The notes under the pieces are model-generated. The model did not search any database. It saw nothing but the letters and a program-made list of their open reading frames with translations, and was not told the DNA's origin. Below are positions 45,631-58,158 of a stretch of 64,000 nucleotides of DNA, piece after piece. Position numbers and translations under genes: made by a program. This DNA is from Bugulina stolonifera (taxonomy: Eukaryota; Bryozoa; Gymnolaemata; Cheilostomatida; Bugulidae): assembly GCA_935421135.1 (NCBI GenBank), contig OW285193.1, positions 9,666,496-9,730,495 on the forward strand. Direction: 5' to 3'. How positions within the stretch are numbered: position 1 is the first letter of the stretch; each line of letters starts with the position of its first letter.

Positions 45631-47519
45631 TTTCACTATGCAACAATGCAAATGTCATTGTGCAAACAATAGTTTATGTTTTTAGAAGTGATAGAACACA
45701 TTCATTGTATTCAAATTCTCTTGTAATATTATCCTGTGTACTGCTTCCATCACACCAGAAATTACTCTGCAAAGCAAGCATTCAGGAACTGACAGTAGTA
45801 TAACTTCGGCAAGTGCAGTCTTGAAGAATAAAAGCCATCTACATATTTACATGTACAATTATGTAATTACTAATTAATGAAATGCTCAAAAAGCAAGTGT
45901 GAAGGTTATGATGTGCTTTGGGAAAGTTATCATTGCTGAAATCTATAAAACTGTCTACCAATTAGATTCTGTAACACTTTGTAGGCACTAGGGCTTTCTA
46001 CGGCCACAACTCTCAGAATACATTGCAGGGGCAAATACATGCTTGCTTATGAATATTATAATATATAATATGTACCATCTAGTTCTGCACTTATGCGCAC
46101 AAGTGTACACACATGTGTATATAATAGGAGGTTATGCTGAATTACATGGTGGATAGAGATGGAAAGTGGTATCCTAAGTTTCTCAAACCCTGAAAATGAG
46201 TAAATACAGATAACTTAGCACATGACATCTATATTGAGACATGTTGCTTTTTCTTGCTTTCTTGCAATGTTGGCATGGGTACATTATATGAATTAGTTTA
46301 TGAAATTGTACAAGTATCACTTTCAAAAATAATGCTGGCTGCACAACATGACTTGTGTCTTATTCAAGTTTGTAAATAAGATCAAAATATGCTAGTCATA
46401 AATAATAGCACATTGACATCCAAGTCATTAGTTTTATTATCACAACTGGTAAAAACATTTTCTGTGGTCACAATACTCCTGGTAAAATCCACTCATTGGA
46501 AAGTAATTAGTGTTGTCTTTCTCTTGGCAAATGGAAATCAGAGAAAACTGCCACTAGTGTCAGATATGACATCGATAACATATATTAGATATTATATGAC
46601 AACAAGGCCGTAAGAGATAATGGTTGACAAATAGGCTACATGTATGCCATACACTAATAAATAGCCAATATTCAAGGGAAAATCTACTATACAAGTAGAC
46701 TTAGTTCTCAACCATAACTATATAGTAATAACAGAGCTAATGACAGCTGCACTAGACAGAACATTTTGACTTTATTCTGGCATAGTATACAATATATATT
46801 AATTTAGGTGTAACGGATTAGAGTGAAAACAGCACAAGCTTGGATAGTCACTAATAGACAGCATAAATTATAGTTTCATATAACAATATTACACAGAGTA
46901 GTAAATTAATAAGGACATAACAAATTATGGTAATCAACATGTTAGTATGTTGACAAATAGCCGTGTCTGGAATTTTTACTTCTTTTTGCAATAATTGTAA
47001 GAACACGAAGTGTCAATAAGATCACAGACTTTATGGAACAGTCACATGAAATTTGTGTGCAGTATATAGACAGCAACATTATCAGTTGACATCTATATGG
47101 TGGAATAGATATCCATGACACAGGCTAACGATAGCATTGGAAATTACATAGATGAATACTAATCATGACAATTCCTTTATCTTGCAACATGTAGTTGGTG
47201 TTTCATTTCTATATGCTGTAGATATACATTAGAAGGATGAGGTCAACATACTGATGGAATTCCCAAAAATGGATGACCGCCAAGCTACAAGGAAAATACA
47301 CTAAACAAATACCAATAGATTATAAGAAATGAAGATAATACAAGCAAGAAGCAACCTGATGAAATCATTACAATATGCTAGGAAAGGAATGCTATATGAA
47401 GTATATATATATATGAGTGCATCATTATTGCACCTTGTTGTTGACTGAATGGGAATACAAAAATCCCAAGTATATGAGGATTAACATAGGAAATATTATA
47501 TACCTTCCTATGATATGGA
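45631..47519. other. intergenic DNA, no gene seen
   Basis: AT-rich. No exon pair found on either strand. Confidence 0.4.
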
Positions 47520-47730
47520 TTGCTGCTGACCAAAATAATACACATAGGTATTGGAAAACCCAGGAAAGAGTATATAAGAAGAAGAGAAAACAATAAGAAA
47601 GAGAGCACACCTAGGACACACAGAGAGCACATAGAGAGAGAGAGAGAGCTCTCATATAGAGCACCTCCAAGGAAGACCCAGGATACATACAAGGAGGACA
47701 CCATGAGGACAGTTCATATAGAGTAAATGC
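47520..47730 (+). other. purine-rich patch with TATA-like start
   Basis: AGAGTATATAAGAAGAAGAG is followed by (GA)n and ACACAGAGAGCACATAGAGA runs. It resembles the promoter-leader part of an LTR but has no identified partner. The open plus frame here is repeat-driven. Confidence 0.3.
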
Positions 47731-48545
47731 TAAGTGCTCATAATTTTTAAGTATTAATTTTTTTCCCTTGTGAAGATATTCGGGAACACGGACTCAGTGT
47801 AAGTTTTTATACAATTTATATTCCCTTTATATAAGGAGGCAGACTGACAATTATTGTAACTGCTATAATCAGAGATTGAATTATTATTTTTGAAACTGAC
47901 AGATTGGAGATAATTTTTTCTAAGACAATTACTTATTGTGCGCAGCGATTACAGACACTGATAATTGGTTTTTGATCGCAAATAGGATTCAGCACATTGA
48001 ACAATTTATTTGAACACATATTGAGGAGTCAGAACCATTGAGTGACTTTCATTGAACTATTGATTTGGAGAATTCGATTGAACGAATATTTTTCCAGTGA
48101 GAAATTAGTATACATTTCCACTGAGATGTTATAGTACATATACACTCTGAGGCAGTTTAAATATAACAATTCTTAAACCTCAAATTGGCCTGCGAAGTGA
48201 TTGATTTACCAGGTGAATAATTCATAACGTACCTGATACACAGCTCTCTTGAAAGCGATATACTTGAATTGCAGTTGGCTTGATAATACCTGTTGATAGG
48301 GTAACTCATAGAACACATAGATTCTCCAGGGGAGGTAGTCCCAATTCTGTCACTCGGATTATTATATTCTACAACATAGAGAGATTACAATTGTATGTCC
48401 ACGAGAGGAAATAAATATATTGAGTGCATATGTCCTGAGTGCTACCATTACCTTACACATAGAACCTAGAACCAAAGTACACTTGTTTACATAAATTAAT
48501 TGATCGCATATAGGAGGTTATATACACACATATAATATTGACCTA
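47731..48545. other. intergenic DNA, no gene seen
   Basis: No long frame or known repeat recognised. May be the rest of the element that starts at 47520. Confidence 0.35.
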
Positions 48546-48710
48546 AAGAGAGTCATTGGCAGAAGTTATCTTCTCTCAATAGAGATATAATTGACGTGAG
48601 AAGACAACTATCAATTAGTGAGACAGACATTACATGAGAACCAAAGTTGTCTTCTCTTAATTTATTGGAGGTTTACAAGAGAAGATAATTACAAATTACC
48701 CAGTACATTG
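48546..48710. repeat. cluster of inverted GAGAAGACAACT motifs
   Basis: TTATCTTCTCTCAAT, GAGAAGACAACTATCAATTA, GTTGTCTTCTCTTAATT and GAGAAGATAATTA alternate in direction within 165 bp, which would allow several hairpins. Part of the MITE-like motif family also seen at 51.5 kb. Confidence 0.65.
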
Positions 48711-49743
48711 CACAAACCATTGAGTACAAACACAACCAGTCTATATATAATATATATACACATATACCATCACAACACACAATCATATAAATTATTCCAT
48801 TTCCCTCGTGACACTAGTGGGTGAGGTGCAGAAATAACCATATGAAAAGTTGTATGGGATAAAAGTCCAGTCTCTAAGCTATCTTTTGATATATTATTCA
48901 TCAATATAGCATTATTCCCTATCAAATAAGCTGGAAATAAAATTGTCAAGTCCGATTTTCCAATGATAATCAATGAGACCACATGCCTTTGCTTGGAACT
49001 ATGCATATCTGTTTCCGGCTCAGTTGTCACAACTTTCTACTCAATATTCCGAAAGGCGGTACTAAGCGAAATCTATCCAATCGGCATAAAGAGTGGCGGC
49101 CATCTTTGTGGGTGACAAAATTACATAGCATTGCATGGTATAGGAGAAAACTAAAATTTCACAATTTTCAAGAAGTTATCTTCTCTTATGAACTTGGGCA
49201 CTACTTATTAGCACTTGTGACAGGTTTATTGATGCCATATTGCAGAGACAACTCCGAAATATGAAATACCTATTACCAATAGAGATACAAAATGTAGCTC
49301 TAAATTCTACGGCGGCCATAGAGTTATCTTCTCCTACGACCGCGGTAAAGTTTTCCTTACAACGTATTTCTAAGGATGTAGTATAGAATATAGTTTATAC
49401 GACACGCTACTTTTTCACAAACCAATCAAATTATCAGATTACTAGAAATAGCCAATCATTATTCACAATCAGGGTGATTAGCCCAAGGTTTGTAGCTACT
49501 TATAATTGCAGTTGCATAACATGTAGAGTATATTGGATACAAAGCCAAACCGGCTCCATGAATTACTTTAATCTCAAGCTACATAACTTGGAATTTTCCG
49601 TACAGACCAAATAACTTGTTGCTACTTTTTAAGTTATAACTGCTTCTTTACAACCTCCGTCCTCCAATAAAAAGATGAACATTGTATACTTAGGCTTCCA
49701 AGTAGATTGTTAGTATGTATGTGAGCAAAGCTTATTGCTAGAT

Positions 49744-49948
49744 TTGGTGGCTACATGAGTGGGGTTTTGATATTATTAAAAATAGGTATTAATAAAATAT
49801 AATAATAATATAATATAATTATAATAAATTAATATTTATATTAATATTTATATAATTATTATATAAATATAAATATTAATTTATTATTATTATATTTTAT
49901 TAATATCTATTTTTGATAATATCAAAACCCCACTCATGTAGTCACCAA
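49744..49948. mobile_element. foldback MITE, 205 bp with AT-only core
   Basis: The left end TTGGTGGCTACATGAGTGGG and right end CCCACTCATGTAGTCACCAA are inverted. Near-perfect pairing extends about 70 bp inward (TTTTGATATTATTAAAAATA), and the middle is only A and T. No coding capacity. Confidence 0.9.
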
Positions 49949-50449
49949 TAATTATTATTATAACAATAAATTACAATAATAATATATATTGTATTATTTA
50001 ATTAATTGGTTCTATTCTTATTCTTGTCAGTGTAGGAAAAATTTTTTTTTCTGGAAAATGAAAACGCAAAATCTTTTGGTGCTAGTGTTAGCAGACTTAT
50101 CCGTTTATTATTTTTTTTGTTTCTGTATTTTTATTTTGTATCATGATAGTATCCTGGTCAGTAGTTTAAGTAGACTAGTCAGTACTAGTAATGTCAGATC
50201 TAGTGTGCTTAAGGTGGCCTAGTTGAGATAATATAGGTCTAATTTCTAGTGAAGCATTAGTAGTGAGGAATAATTACTTAGAGAACCAATTTAGCCTATA
50301 TTTTTTTCGGCGCTCAAACTTATTCTATATCTGTTTATGGAAAGCTCAGTTTAGTGTATCACAGCGTGAAAAATTTCAACTGTCTTGTGCTACTTTGATT
50401 TACTTGACTATACATATCTAATATCCAATTATTTTGAGCAGTAGTTTTA
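49949..50449. other. spacer, no gene seen
   Basis: AT-rich, with T runs. A short plus frame at 49989-50222 is low-complexity. Confidence 0.4.
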
Positions 50450-50790
50450 CACCTTAAACGTCCCGAAATTGCATACCTAGGTAGTAATTTTCTAATTTTT
50501 TTACCGGGGGAGACCCCCGGACCCCTCTTGCGAGAGGGCGCTGCGCCCCTTCCGCACCCACCCCGCTCTCGCGCTCCGCGCTCAGGCAGGCCGATGGCCT
50601 GCATAAACACCCGTCTTCTAGCCACCCCAAAAATTTTTCAAAAGTTACGCCCCTGCTTTGTATTGAAATTTGAACTTTTGGCTCCATTTAGTTAAAGTAT
50701 TCTACTAACAGTAGCCTAATAACTCTTTAAAAAAATCTTGAGCTTCCGATAACGAACGATTAAATCGAAATTTCATAAATTTGATAACTT
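50450..50790. mobile_element. GC-rich transposon end, related to the 17.2-kb hAT interior
   Basis: 50500-50600 is strikingly GC-rich (GGGGGAGACCCCCGGACCCC), set in AT-rich DNA. The following 50700-50770 (GTAGCCTAATAACTCTTTAA ... AAATCTTGAGC ... ATAACGAACGATT) resembles 18690-18750 in the hAT element at 17.2-20.4 kb. Confidence 0.5.
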
Positions 50791-51269
50791 GATAATCATA
50801 ATCATAAGATAAAGATAATAATTGAGTTATTCACTTATTGGGGTTATGTAAAGGAAAGGTAATAATATAAATATCCTCATTAATTAAATAAAACCAAGTA
50901 AGTAATATTATTTTATATGTTAATATTAACATTAACTTATTAATAAATGTAAAATAAATATAAAAATTCAAAAATAACACTTTTTTTTATTTCAAGATTA
51001 AATTTGTAAAAATCTTCCTTACATTTTACATTAGTCGTAGATTATATTATCAATCCATGTCTTCTAACGATGTCATTAGATACTAGAAGTAGATTCTGAT
51101 AATAAAACCTCAATTGCAAGTATTGCTACAACCACATGACTGCTTAGAATTGAGTTAAACGAAAAAAATAATGTTCACAGTTTTACACTCAGAAGTGTAC
51201 ACAACACACAGCAGATGATCTATTCTTTTCACACAACAAGATGGCGGTCGAGCTTCTTCCCTCTCTCGG

Positions 51270-51812
51270 ACCAATCATATAACAAGAGCTCAAAGTACCG
51301 CCTCTAGGAATACCTACCTCTATGGCATTGACAAAGATAGTGGCACTGATACTAAATAGTTGTAAATTCCATCGGTAAAGTATTGTTTAACTTGTTCTAG
51401 GCTTATAAGGCTTCACCGATTTGTTGCACGCCACCATGTTACCTGGTGACATTATAGAGTTTGGTATACTAAACTCTATGGGTAGTACCATGGGCACTAC
51501 TACATAATTATACAGTAAGCTATTGATCATAATTAAAAGTTGTCCTCTCCCAATTTATCTACTTCTTTTTTCTTCCAGGGTATGACACACTTTTCTCAAC
51601 TTTTGCTCGCCGAATATTTTTTGTGTAAATCTATGGGCAAAGTCATCAAGAGTGATTTTACACAAATTTCAAGTCCCAATTCGCCCTAATAGCAAAGAAA
51701 AAGAAGAAGATAAATTGGGAGAGGGCAACTTCTAATTATGATAAATAGCTTATTAGCGCCCATGGGTGATACCCATAGAGTTTGGTATTCCTAGAGGCAG
51801 TACTTCGGGCTC
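51270..51812. repeat. nested foldback enclosing a MITE
   Basis: Outer arms: GAGCTCAAAGTACCGCCTCTAGGAATACC (51285 on) and GGTATTCCTAGAGGCAGTACTTCGGGCTC (51786 on) are inverted. Middle arms: AACTCTATGGGTAGTACCATGGGC and GCGCCCATGGGTGATACCCATAGAGTT. The MITE at 51516-51752 sits inside. Confidence 0.8.
51516..51752. mobile_element. foldback MITE, 237 bp
   Basis: Ends TAAGCTATTGATCATAATTA and, reversed, TAAGCTATTTATCATAATTA. The inverted repeats continue through AGTTGTCCTCTCCCAATTTATC for about 50 bp. Fragments of the same end occur at 29.2 kb and 48.6 kb. Confidence 0.88.
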
Positions 51813-52259
51813 TATGGGTGATACATTGGAGTCGTCTATTCTTTGAGCTGCTCTCTCAGTTAGAGGAGACAACTTCGATTTTTATTGAAAGCGCCAATGA
51901 CCGATAACTCCAACTTGCTGAAAATAAATTTGTATTGTAAATTGTAATGAACGTGTCCCAGTTCGTTCGTGCCCGACAACCCTTAAGGTTGTGGCGTTAC
52001 TTATGCTGACTTATAAGGCTGTTTTATACCGATAACGTCTTCATTATATGTAAAGCAAATACAGCAATGTCTCAACTCTTGTGTACAGATAACGATACAC
52101 CTGTAGGAGAGGACGGCTTCTACTAGTATGGGTCATCTATTTTGCTTAACAGCGTCTGGAGCCCACCGGAAGTAATTGGTCCTCTTCTTTTGCCCATAAA
52201 AGAGACCAGAATATTGCTAGACAGTGCTGTCAAGCAGTAAGGATCTTCAAATAGTTTAT
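51813..52259. other. spacer, no gene seen
   Basis: Nothing supported as coding. GAGGAGACAACTTCG (51865) and GAGAGGACGGCTTCTA (52108) are further copies of the dispersed motif. Confidence 0.4.
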
Positions 52260-52592
52260 ACCTTGTATCACTTATTAATTTCCTTAATAGACTATTTTGT
52301 CTGGCAACAATGTTGCATTTTTACAAACAATATTGTTATAAAGTTCAACAATGATATCATTTTGGCAAAAGCAAAATAATTATGTTCTATTTTGTCCACA
52401 GTTGAGTGATTCCCATCGATAACTCTATAGGTTTTGCTCACACGTGTACATGTATAATATGTGCATTTTGTTTAGTTAGCCAATTACAATGTAAAATTAA
52501 ATTCAAATAGCCAATCATAAGACACGCAATAGAGAGCACACAGATGTCTCAAAATGTAAAAAAATGGTGTCAGTGATCCTTTAAGATCCAAC
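52260..52592 (-). repeat. dispersed MITE-like repeat, copy 2
   Basis: Inverted copy of 16196-16480. It ends GGATCTTAAAGGATCACTG on the minus strand. Confidence 0.65.
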
Positions 52593-52644
52593 CTGCTTGC
52601 TCATGGTGTTAATCTGACTAAATTGAACTTTGGTCTCAGCCAGT

Positions 52645-53365
52645 GTTCGAGGTGTGATTATACGGGAGTATACCATGTGCACTCAATAACTATATTGACG
52701 GTCGACTAAAGATCTCAAATAGAACACACAAAGACGCTCGCTGCCATGGAAGGCATTGAAATTCAGGTACTAAAACAATTATTATTAAGGGAATGTACAG
52801 TGTCATACATTTTGTAGTATTACATGTACGGCATCTACATGTAGATCTGCACTCTGTGTGCGTAGCCAAAGTCTCCATGAGTCTGTTCGGAAGAAAATTA
52901 ATCGCATAATATACAGTTTATACATTACTATAACATGACATATAACCAGTGTCAAAAGTGTATTTATACGATAGTATACGGTGTGTACTAACCTCAGTTT
53001 GAGTGGTTATACGGCCAGGAGACGTGTACCCTCATTTTAATAGCTAGTTTTCCCCAAAGGCCATACAGGCACTATGCTTGACTATCATTCATAAAGTCTT
53101 AAGTCGAATCTCACCAGAGAATAATTTATTTCATGTTTGTATTTCACCAATTTCTTATCTACTATAAGATTAAGTGGGTAGCTATACAATATTAATCTGT
53201 AGATTGCATGCACCGTGTACCCACCTCATTTGTTCCGCTTCGAACACTGCATACAACACTGTGGCTGCAGTTTATTTGTTCAAGTTTACCATGTGAGAGA
53301 ATGGGGCCACTGAAATTGAGGTGGGTACACACCGTATACTCCCGTATAACCACACTTCAAAAACT
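52645..53365. repeat. inverted repeat pair around the GNAT first exon and intron 1
   Basis: GTGTGATTATACGGGAGTATAC at about 52652-52673 mirrors GTATACTCCCGTATAACCACAC at about 53332-53353. A third related segment (GTATACGGTGTGTACTAACCTC, GTGGTTATACGGCC) lies at 52977-53020. The arms bracket the first coding exon. Confidence 0.75.
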
Positions 53366-56300
53366 GTTTATACCAAATTAACAAAGTAGCCACTCGTTCA
53401 TAGAAATGCCTAAATATAAGGAAATACACACATACCAAGTAGTGACTTAACTTTAAGGACCTAATGTACCTAGCCCTATACATGTACGAGCGTATATTTT
53501 GTTTGATTAATTTAGTAACTTGGTTAAGTATAATGAAGGTGTGGGTCGAGAGTAAAAAGAGCCGATGGAGAGAGTTGCTGGAGGTATGGTACGAGTTCTG
53601 GTTGTATGAGCCAATGAATTCTGGGATACCTGGTGTACTAGAAGGAGAGAACAGAAAGAAGTTGGAGCTGTTGTTAGAGGACGTGATGGTGTATGATGAT
53701 GCACCTCTCATTGTCGCCTGGGATACTCGTGTGAAAAAGGTATTATATTATGGAGTGCTTTATCGTATCTGCATGCGGTAGCACGTCCTGCAACATGACC
53801 TACATTGTACAACACCGTATATCCGATGCACATGAATTATGTAAAATGATAGGAATGTTAATACCATTATATACATGTACATGCAGTTTATAAAATAATC
53901 TAAAATTATTTCAAGACACCAACATTATAGGGTACCAGTGTTATATGCATCATCAATCATTCTTGACACTGGTATGTGGTTGCATCGGTTTTGTAGCTTT
54001 GAGGTAGAATGCAAAAGTATGCTGTACATGTACAGGTACATGCATGTAGCATGATAAAATTTTCACTGTTTGAAATCTGGTATGAAGTTGTTTAAACAAT
54101 GGTGTTTAGTTGGTCTAAACTTAGCAAATTTTTACTTGAGTGTTGACCTTTTGTCACCTGACTCGATATTAGGGTTTACATGTAGTTTTTGAAACTTTGC
54201 AGAAAACTGGTTTTTTCCAGCATGCACATAATATATACATTATAGGTGGTTGGATTTATCATCACCTTGGCAGAGTATCAGAGTGGTTGTTCGGAGAATC
54301 CATTACAGACAACAGACAAAGCCTTCAGTGATTACAGCAAGTATAAATTTGATAACAAAACAGCTGCAAAGCTAAAGACCTTGGGAGATTTTTTAGAAAA
54401 CCTAATGCAGAAGGCTGACATATACAAATGTTTTGGGTAAGTTGGCTGATTAGAGTTTTGCTCAATGCTTATATTAGTAATTTTGATAATGCCAGACCAC
54501 AAATAATTTTAATCGGAGGTTTGAGATGATGTGCTCAGCCAACAACAGTTTTATGTGGAATCCTGGCTACCAGATTAAATACTGTGAAAACTTGATCAAG
54601 TTGGCTTACTAAGATCAGGTGTTCGTTCTGAGTAAACAAATTACCCAAAAAACTCTGCTGAGAGATAGAGTGATATTATGACCACTCAGTTATCTCTGGT
54701 AGAGTCTACAATTATAATTAAGCTGAGGATCGGTAATACACTGTAGTGCTCGGCACATGCGTGCTGATGCCGGTACCGGTGTGGGAAAGATTTAGGAGTG
54801 GTCAACTAGACCTGCTTCCAATAAAATAAAGAGTGAACAATGCTTTTATGGCATTTATCAAACTGAGTTGCGTGTACGACCCACAGGGTCAGAGTTATTG
54901 CTTACACAAATCTAGAGAGAGTATGTTCTATGCTAGTTTCGGCAGTTCAAGCTTCAAAGTCCAATGGGACTGAGAGGTAGAACTATGCTATTCTAGAAAG
55001 GTTGCCTCTGTGTAGTTCCGTATAGATGTGTCGTTATTGGAGTCCAAGCAGCAACTGATTGACAATGCGAAAATCATCGCTTCACATGTATATAGTTTTT
55101 ATATTTTCCGTGAAAACTTCCGGTGAAAGGTATGATAGAGTATCGGTACTAGTATTGCACAACAATATGGAGAGAGGTACGACGTCGGACCCACTGAAGG
55201 TCGTTCCTGTACAAAAATTACGTATAATAATCTAGATAAATAATAGGCATGATTGAAACCATTTAGAGGGGCCTCGGCCCTATAAAGCCGAGTGCGGTAA
55301 GGTTTACATCGATCAAGTAATAAGTCAGTTACAACCAATTTATGGAATTGCACAATACAAATAGGTTACAAGTAAGTATAAGCATATGTACACGCTGTAA
55401 GACAAGTATAGGTGTAAGTATACAACACAGGGTAAGAAGGAAAGGCCTCCGTTCAGTTACTAATGACAATGGAATGCTGGGAAATACCCAGCAGCCAGCG
55501 GAGCCTTTAGCAATGAAGGTTTCTGCTAGTTATACAACATTGCTCTTCATCTCATGTGTGGGGTAATCTGGTGTGATCACAGGAATGTGAACAAGACCTG
55601 GCCACACATAGATGGAACTGGAGCACCGCCGATTTCCACGTCGTGTGCCCAGGGTAAGAATACAAACATCAATTGAGGAAGACAACTGCCAAGGCACCAG
55701 TGTGCATCGAGAGTTAGGCCTTCCTAATTACATATAGAGTGAACAGTACTTGTATGGTTATTATACAAGTAGTGTATAATCCCGAGTTATGTTTAGGATA
55801 AATCTTGAGATAAAGTATGTTTAATCTCAGTAGGAAGTTTGGGCTTCATAGTCCAATGGGACCAAGAGCTGGAACTAGCGTAGCTATGAAAGAACACTCT
55901 GTAGTAGCTCTGTATAGATGTGTCTTTATTGGAGTCCAATCATCAGGTGATTCACAATGAAAAAGCACACACTTTATATACTATTGCGTCCCCGGTAAAA
56001 GTTCCGGTAAAAAGACGATGTAGTATCGTCCGGAAATTGTGCAACAAGATGGTTGACAAAAGAACAAGGTCTGACCTCTTTAAGGTTGATCTTATACAAA
56101 ATATGCTTATAATGATGTATTTAACATAATAAATTGATTGCAACTAATTCTGAGACCCCGGCCTCATTACAACAAGTATAAAAGGCAAGTTACACAATCA
56201 TAGAGTATTAAGTAAGTTACAACCAGTAGTCTAGGAATTGCTTAATATAGGCAAGTTATACATCAGTATGATTACATGAACACATGGCAGGGTAGGTACA

Positions 56301-56801
56301 AGAGTACTTATGTGAGTATGAGTTGGGAGAGTAACTACCAGGCACTAGTGTGTATGTGTATGTATGTCAGTCGGTGGAGGTTGAGGCTATTATATTGAAA
56401 TGTCCCGCCTCACAAGAATACTACCATGATATGCATTAGTGTAATAGTGGCCAGCAATAGCAGAGTTAAAACTAGTTTATTCTTAGAATACTATTACTAT
56501 TTATTGCAGAGTTCAGAAAATTCTGATGATAGAGGGCATTACTGTACTACAAGAATACACCAAGCGTGGAATAGCACGCACCATGGTTGCTAAGCTACTA
56601 ATGGCTGCAAAAGAAGGTGGCTTTGAACTCATAGTGTCAGAGAGTACGAGTGCTTACACTAGAAAGCTGCAAATAGATAGTTTTAACTTTGAAATGGTAT
56701 ATGAACTAGATTTTGAATCCAGTTATGTGTGTTTTCCTGACATGCCAAAGAGCATACAGAACACACACAAAACTGTAGCAATATTAGCTAAGAGAGTTTG
56801 A
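52746..56801 (+). CDS. GNAT-family N-acetyltransferase, four exons
   Basis: Exons 52746-52766 (ATG in a CTGCCATGG context, seven codons), 53539-53739, 54246-54436 and 56510-56801 (TGA) join in phase to 234 residues. The order of GNAT landmarks is present. The first strand MEGIEIQVWVE is followed by a helix with YEFWLYEPM (like the EPL region of arylalkylamine-type NATs). APLIVAWD and VVGFIITLAEY form the central strands. LMIEGITVLQEYTKRGIARTMVAKLLMAAKEGGF is motif A, the acetyl-CoA pyrophosphate loop and helix, and FELIVSEST with a Tyr-rich end follows. In the loop, the usual Arg/Gln at the first position of (R/Q)xxGx(G/A) is Thr. The substrate is unknown; a cytosolic small-molecule acetyltransferase is the best guess. 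Intron 3 carries two LTR-like repeats. The exon 2 acceptor has a weak pyrimidine tract. Confidence 0.8.
54800..55575 (+). mobile_element. LTR-like repeat, copy 1 in GNAT intron 3
   Basis: Landmarks AATAAAGAGTGAACAAT, AAAGTCCAATGGGAC, GTAGTTCCGTATAGATGTGTC, TTATTGGAGTCCAA and a following CCGGTGAAAGG are shared in order with the next copy. AATAAAG could be a polyadenylation signal. Confidence 0.7.
55710..56400 (+). mobile_element. LTR-like repeat, copy 2 in GNAT intron 3
   Basis: Same order: ATAGAGTGAACAGTAC, ATAGTCCAATGGGACC, GTAGCTCTGTATAGATGTGTC, TTATTGGAGTCCAATCA, CCCGGTAAAAG, GTGCAACAAGATGG. It lies in direct orientation to copy 1, about 0.9 kb apart. Confidence 0.7.
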
Positions 56802-58158
56802 CACATGCATTCAATATGCTAAAAGCAACAGCTAACAGTGTCTCCATATTTACCGCACAAGTATGTCAGTCATAACTGTAAGCAGGCAGTGTATTCATAG
56901 GGAATGAGAACATTATAGCAACTCATGTCTGGACTCTTTGGTGACGATGGCAATAGTTTTTTGATATTTTTCTGCTTTACTCGCTGTAACTAATTTTCAT
57001 ATTTTGCTACTGTGGAAATAAATCTGTAATTTATAGAATTACATAAATCAGTATTTACATGCAGAAGTTATAAAGCTAGTTTTATAACAACTCTATGCAG
57101 TGTATTTCTTTTTGTTATGTTGCCAACAACACACAGCAAGCAGCTAAATATCTGTGCTTCACACTTGTTATGCATTGAACTCCGGGATCAACATTAGATA
57201 CTACAGTACTAATATGATAGGATTTGCTTTGAGAATCTTTCAATCACTTACTGCTAAAACTATGACGTATTCTAAGTTCAGAATAACCCTGCTTTCACTG
57301 CACCATTGAGAATGTAGATGCTACGGTATATGCATTGCACAGTCATGTACATGTAGTAGCACCATGAAAAAATGCAAATGACATATATTTGGAAGTTGTT
57401 TACTCTCTATGTAGAAGAGAAAGCAACTACTAATTTCACAAGATTTGCGGTAATAAGAGAGTTGTCCTTCCCTGATTCGTGAAAATTTTAAACTCTTCCC
57501 ACTGTAAGGTACGGAAATAGATTTAGCCTTGTGTCCACACATATTATCACATTTGGCAAACGTATAAATATATCTTGCGTATGACCTTGGCGACAGGTAG
57601 ACCTGAGATGAAACACAGGCTTTATGAAACCATGCGAACAATGTATACAATTTTTATTTTCGTGTTTATTTTAAATATTATGTAGCAAGAATTATAAACT
57701 ATTTTTATTTCATAACAAAGTTCATTATTGAGCTAAGCAATTTATGAGATGTAGCGCAGTTTGCTGAGAAGTTTTAGAAAAAATAAAGAGTGCAGTCATC
57801 GGTGTAACAGAGAAACATAAACATAATTATTGGGCGGGACTTGAGGCACAACACAAACTATAGGCTTGACAAAAAATCATATTGAAGTCAAAATTAAAAT
57901 GAGGATTTAATTATTATGATTAGTCTCAACCTGTTATTTTTCGATTGCTGATATCGAGTCATCATTAGTAGTTAAATCTGTGATCTACACGTGCAACTGT
58001 CCAATGGCCATTGCGAACTTGTCAACTTGAACTTTATTCTCTCGCTCATAGTACTATAAAATAGATTACATGCATATGTAATTGATAGCTTAAGTTAATA
58101 CTAATTACAATATTTCATAAATATTGTAATAAAAAGCGGTACCATCAGCCTAATCAAT
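56802..58158. other. intergenic DNA between the GNAT gene and MINDY4
   Basis: AT-rich. 57390-57480 carries inverted copies of the AGTTGTCTTCTC motif family (GTTGTTTACTCTC, AGAGAAAGCAACT, GAGAGTTGTCCTTCCC). No gene seen. Confidence 0.5.

Noticed and set aside
47520..47726. Plus-strand frame rich in Arg/Glu/Lys
   Set aside because: Driven by GA-rich simple sequence. No domain or splice support.
53286..53711. Minus-strand frame of 141 codons
   Set aside because: Antisense of GNAT exon 2, whose splice sites and motif content support the plus strand.
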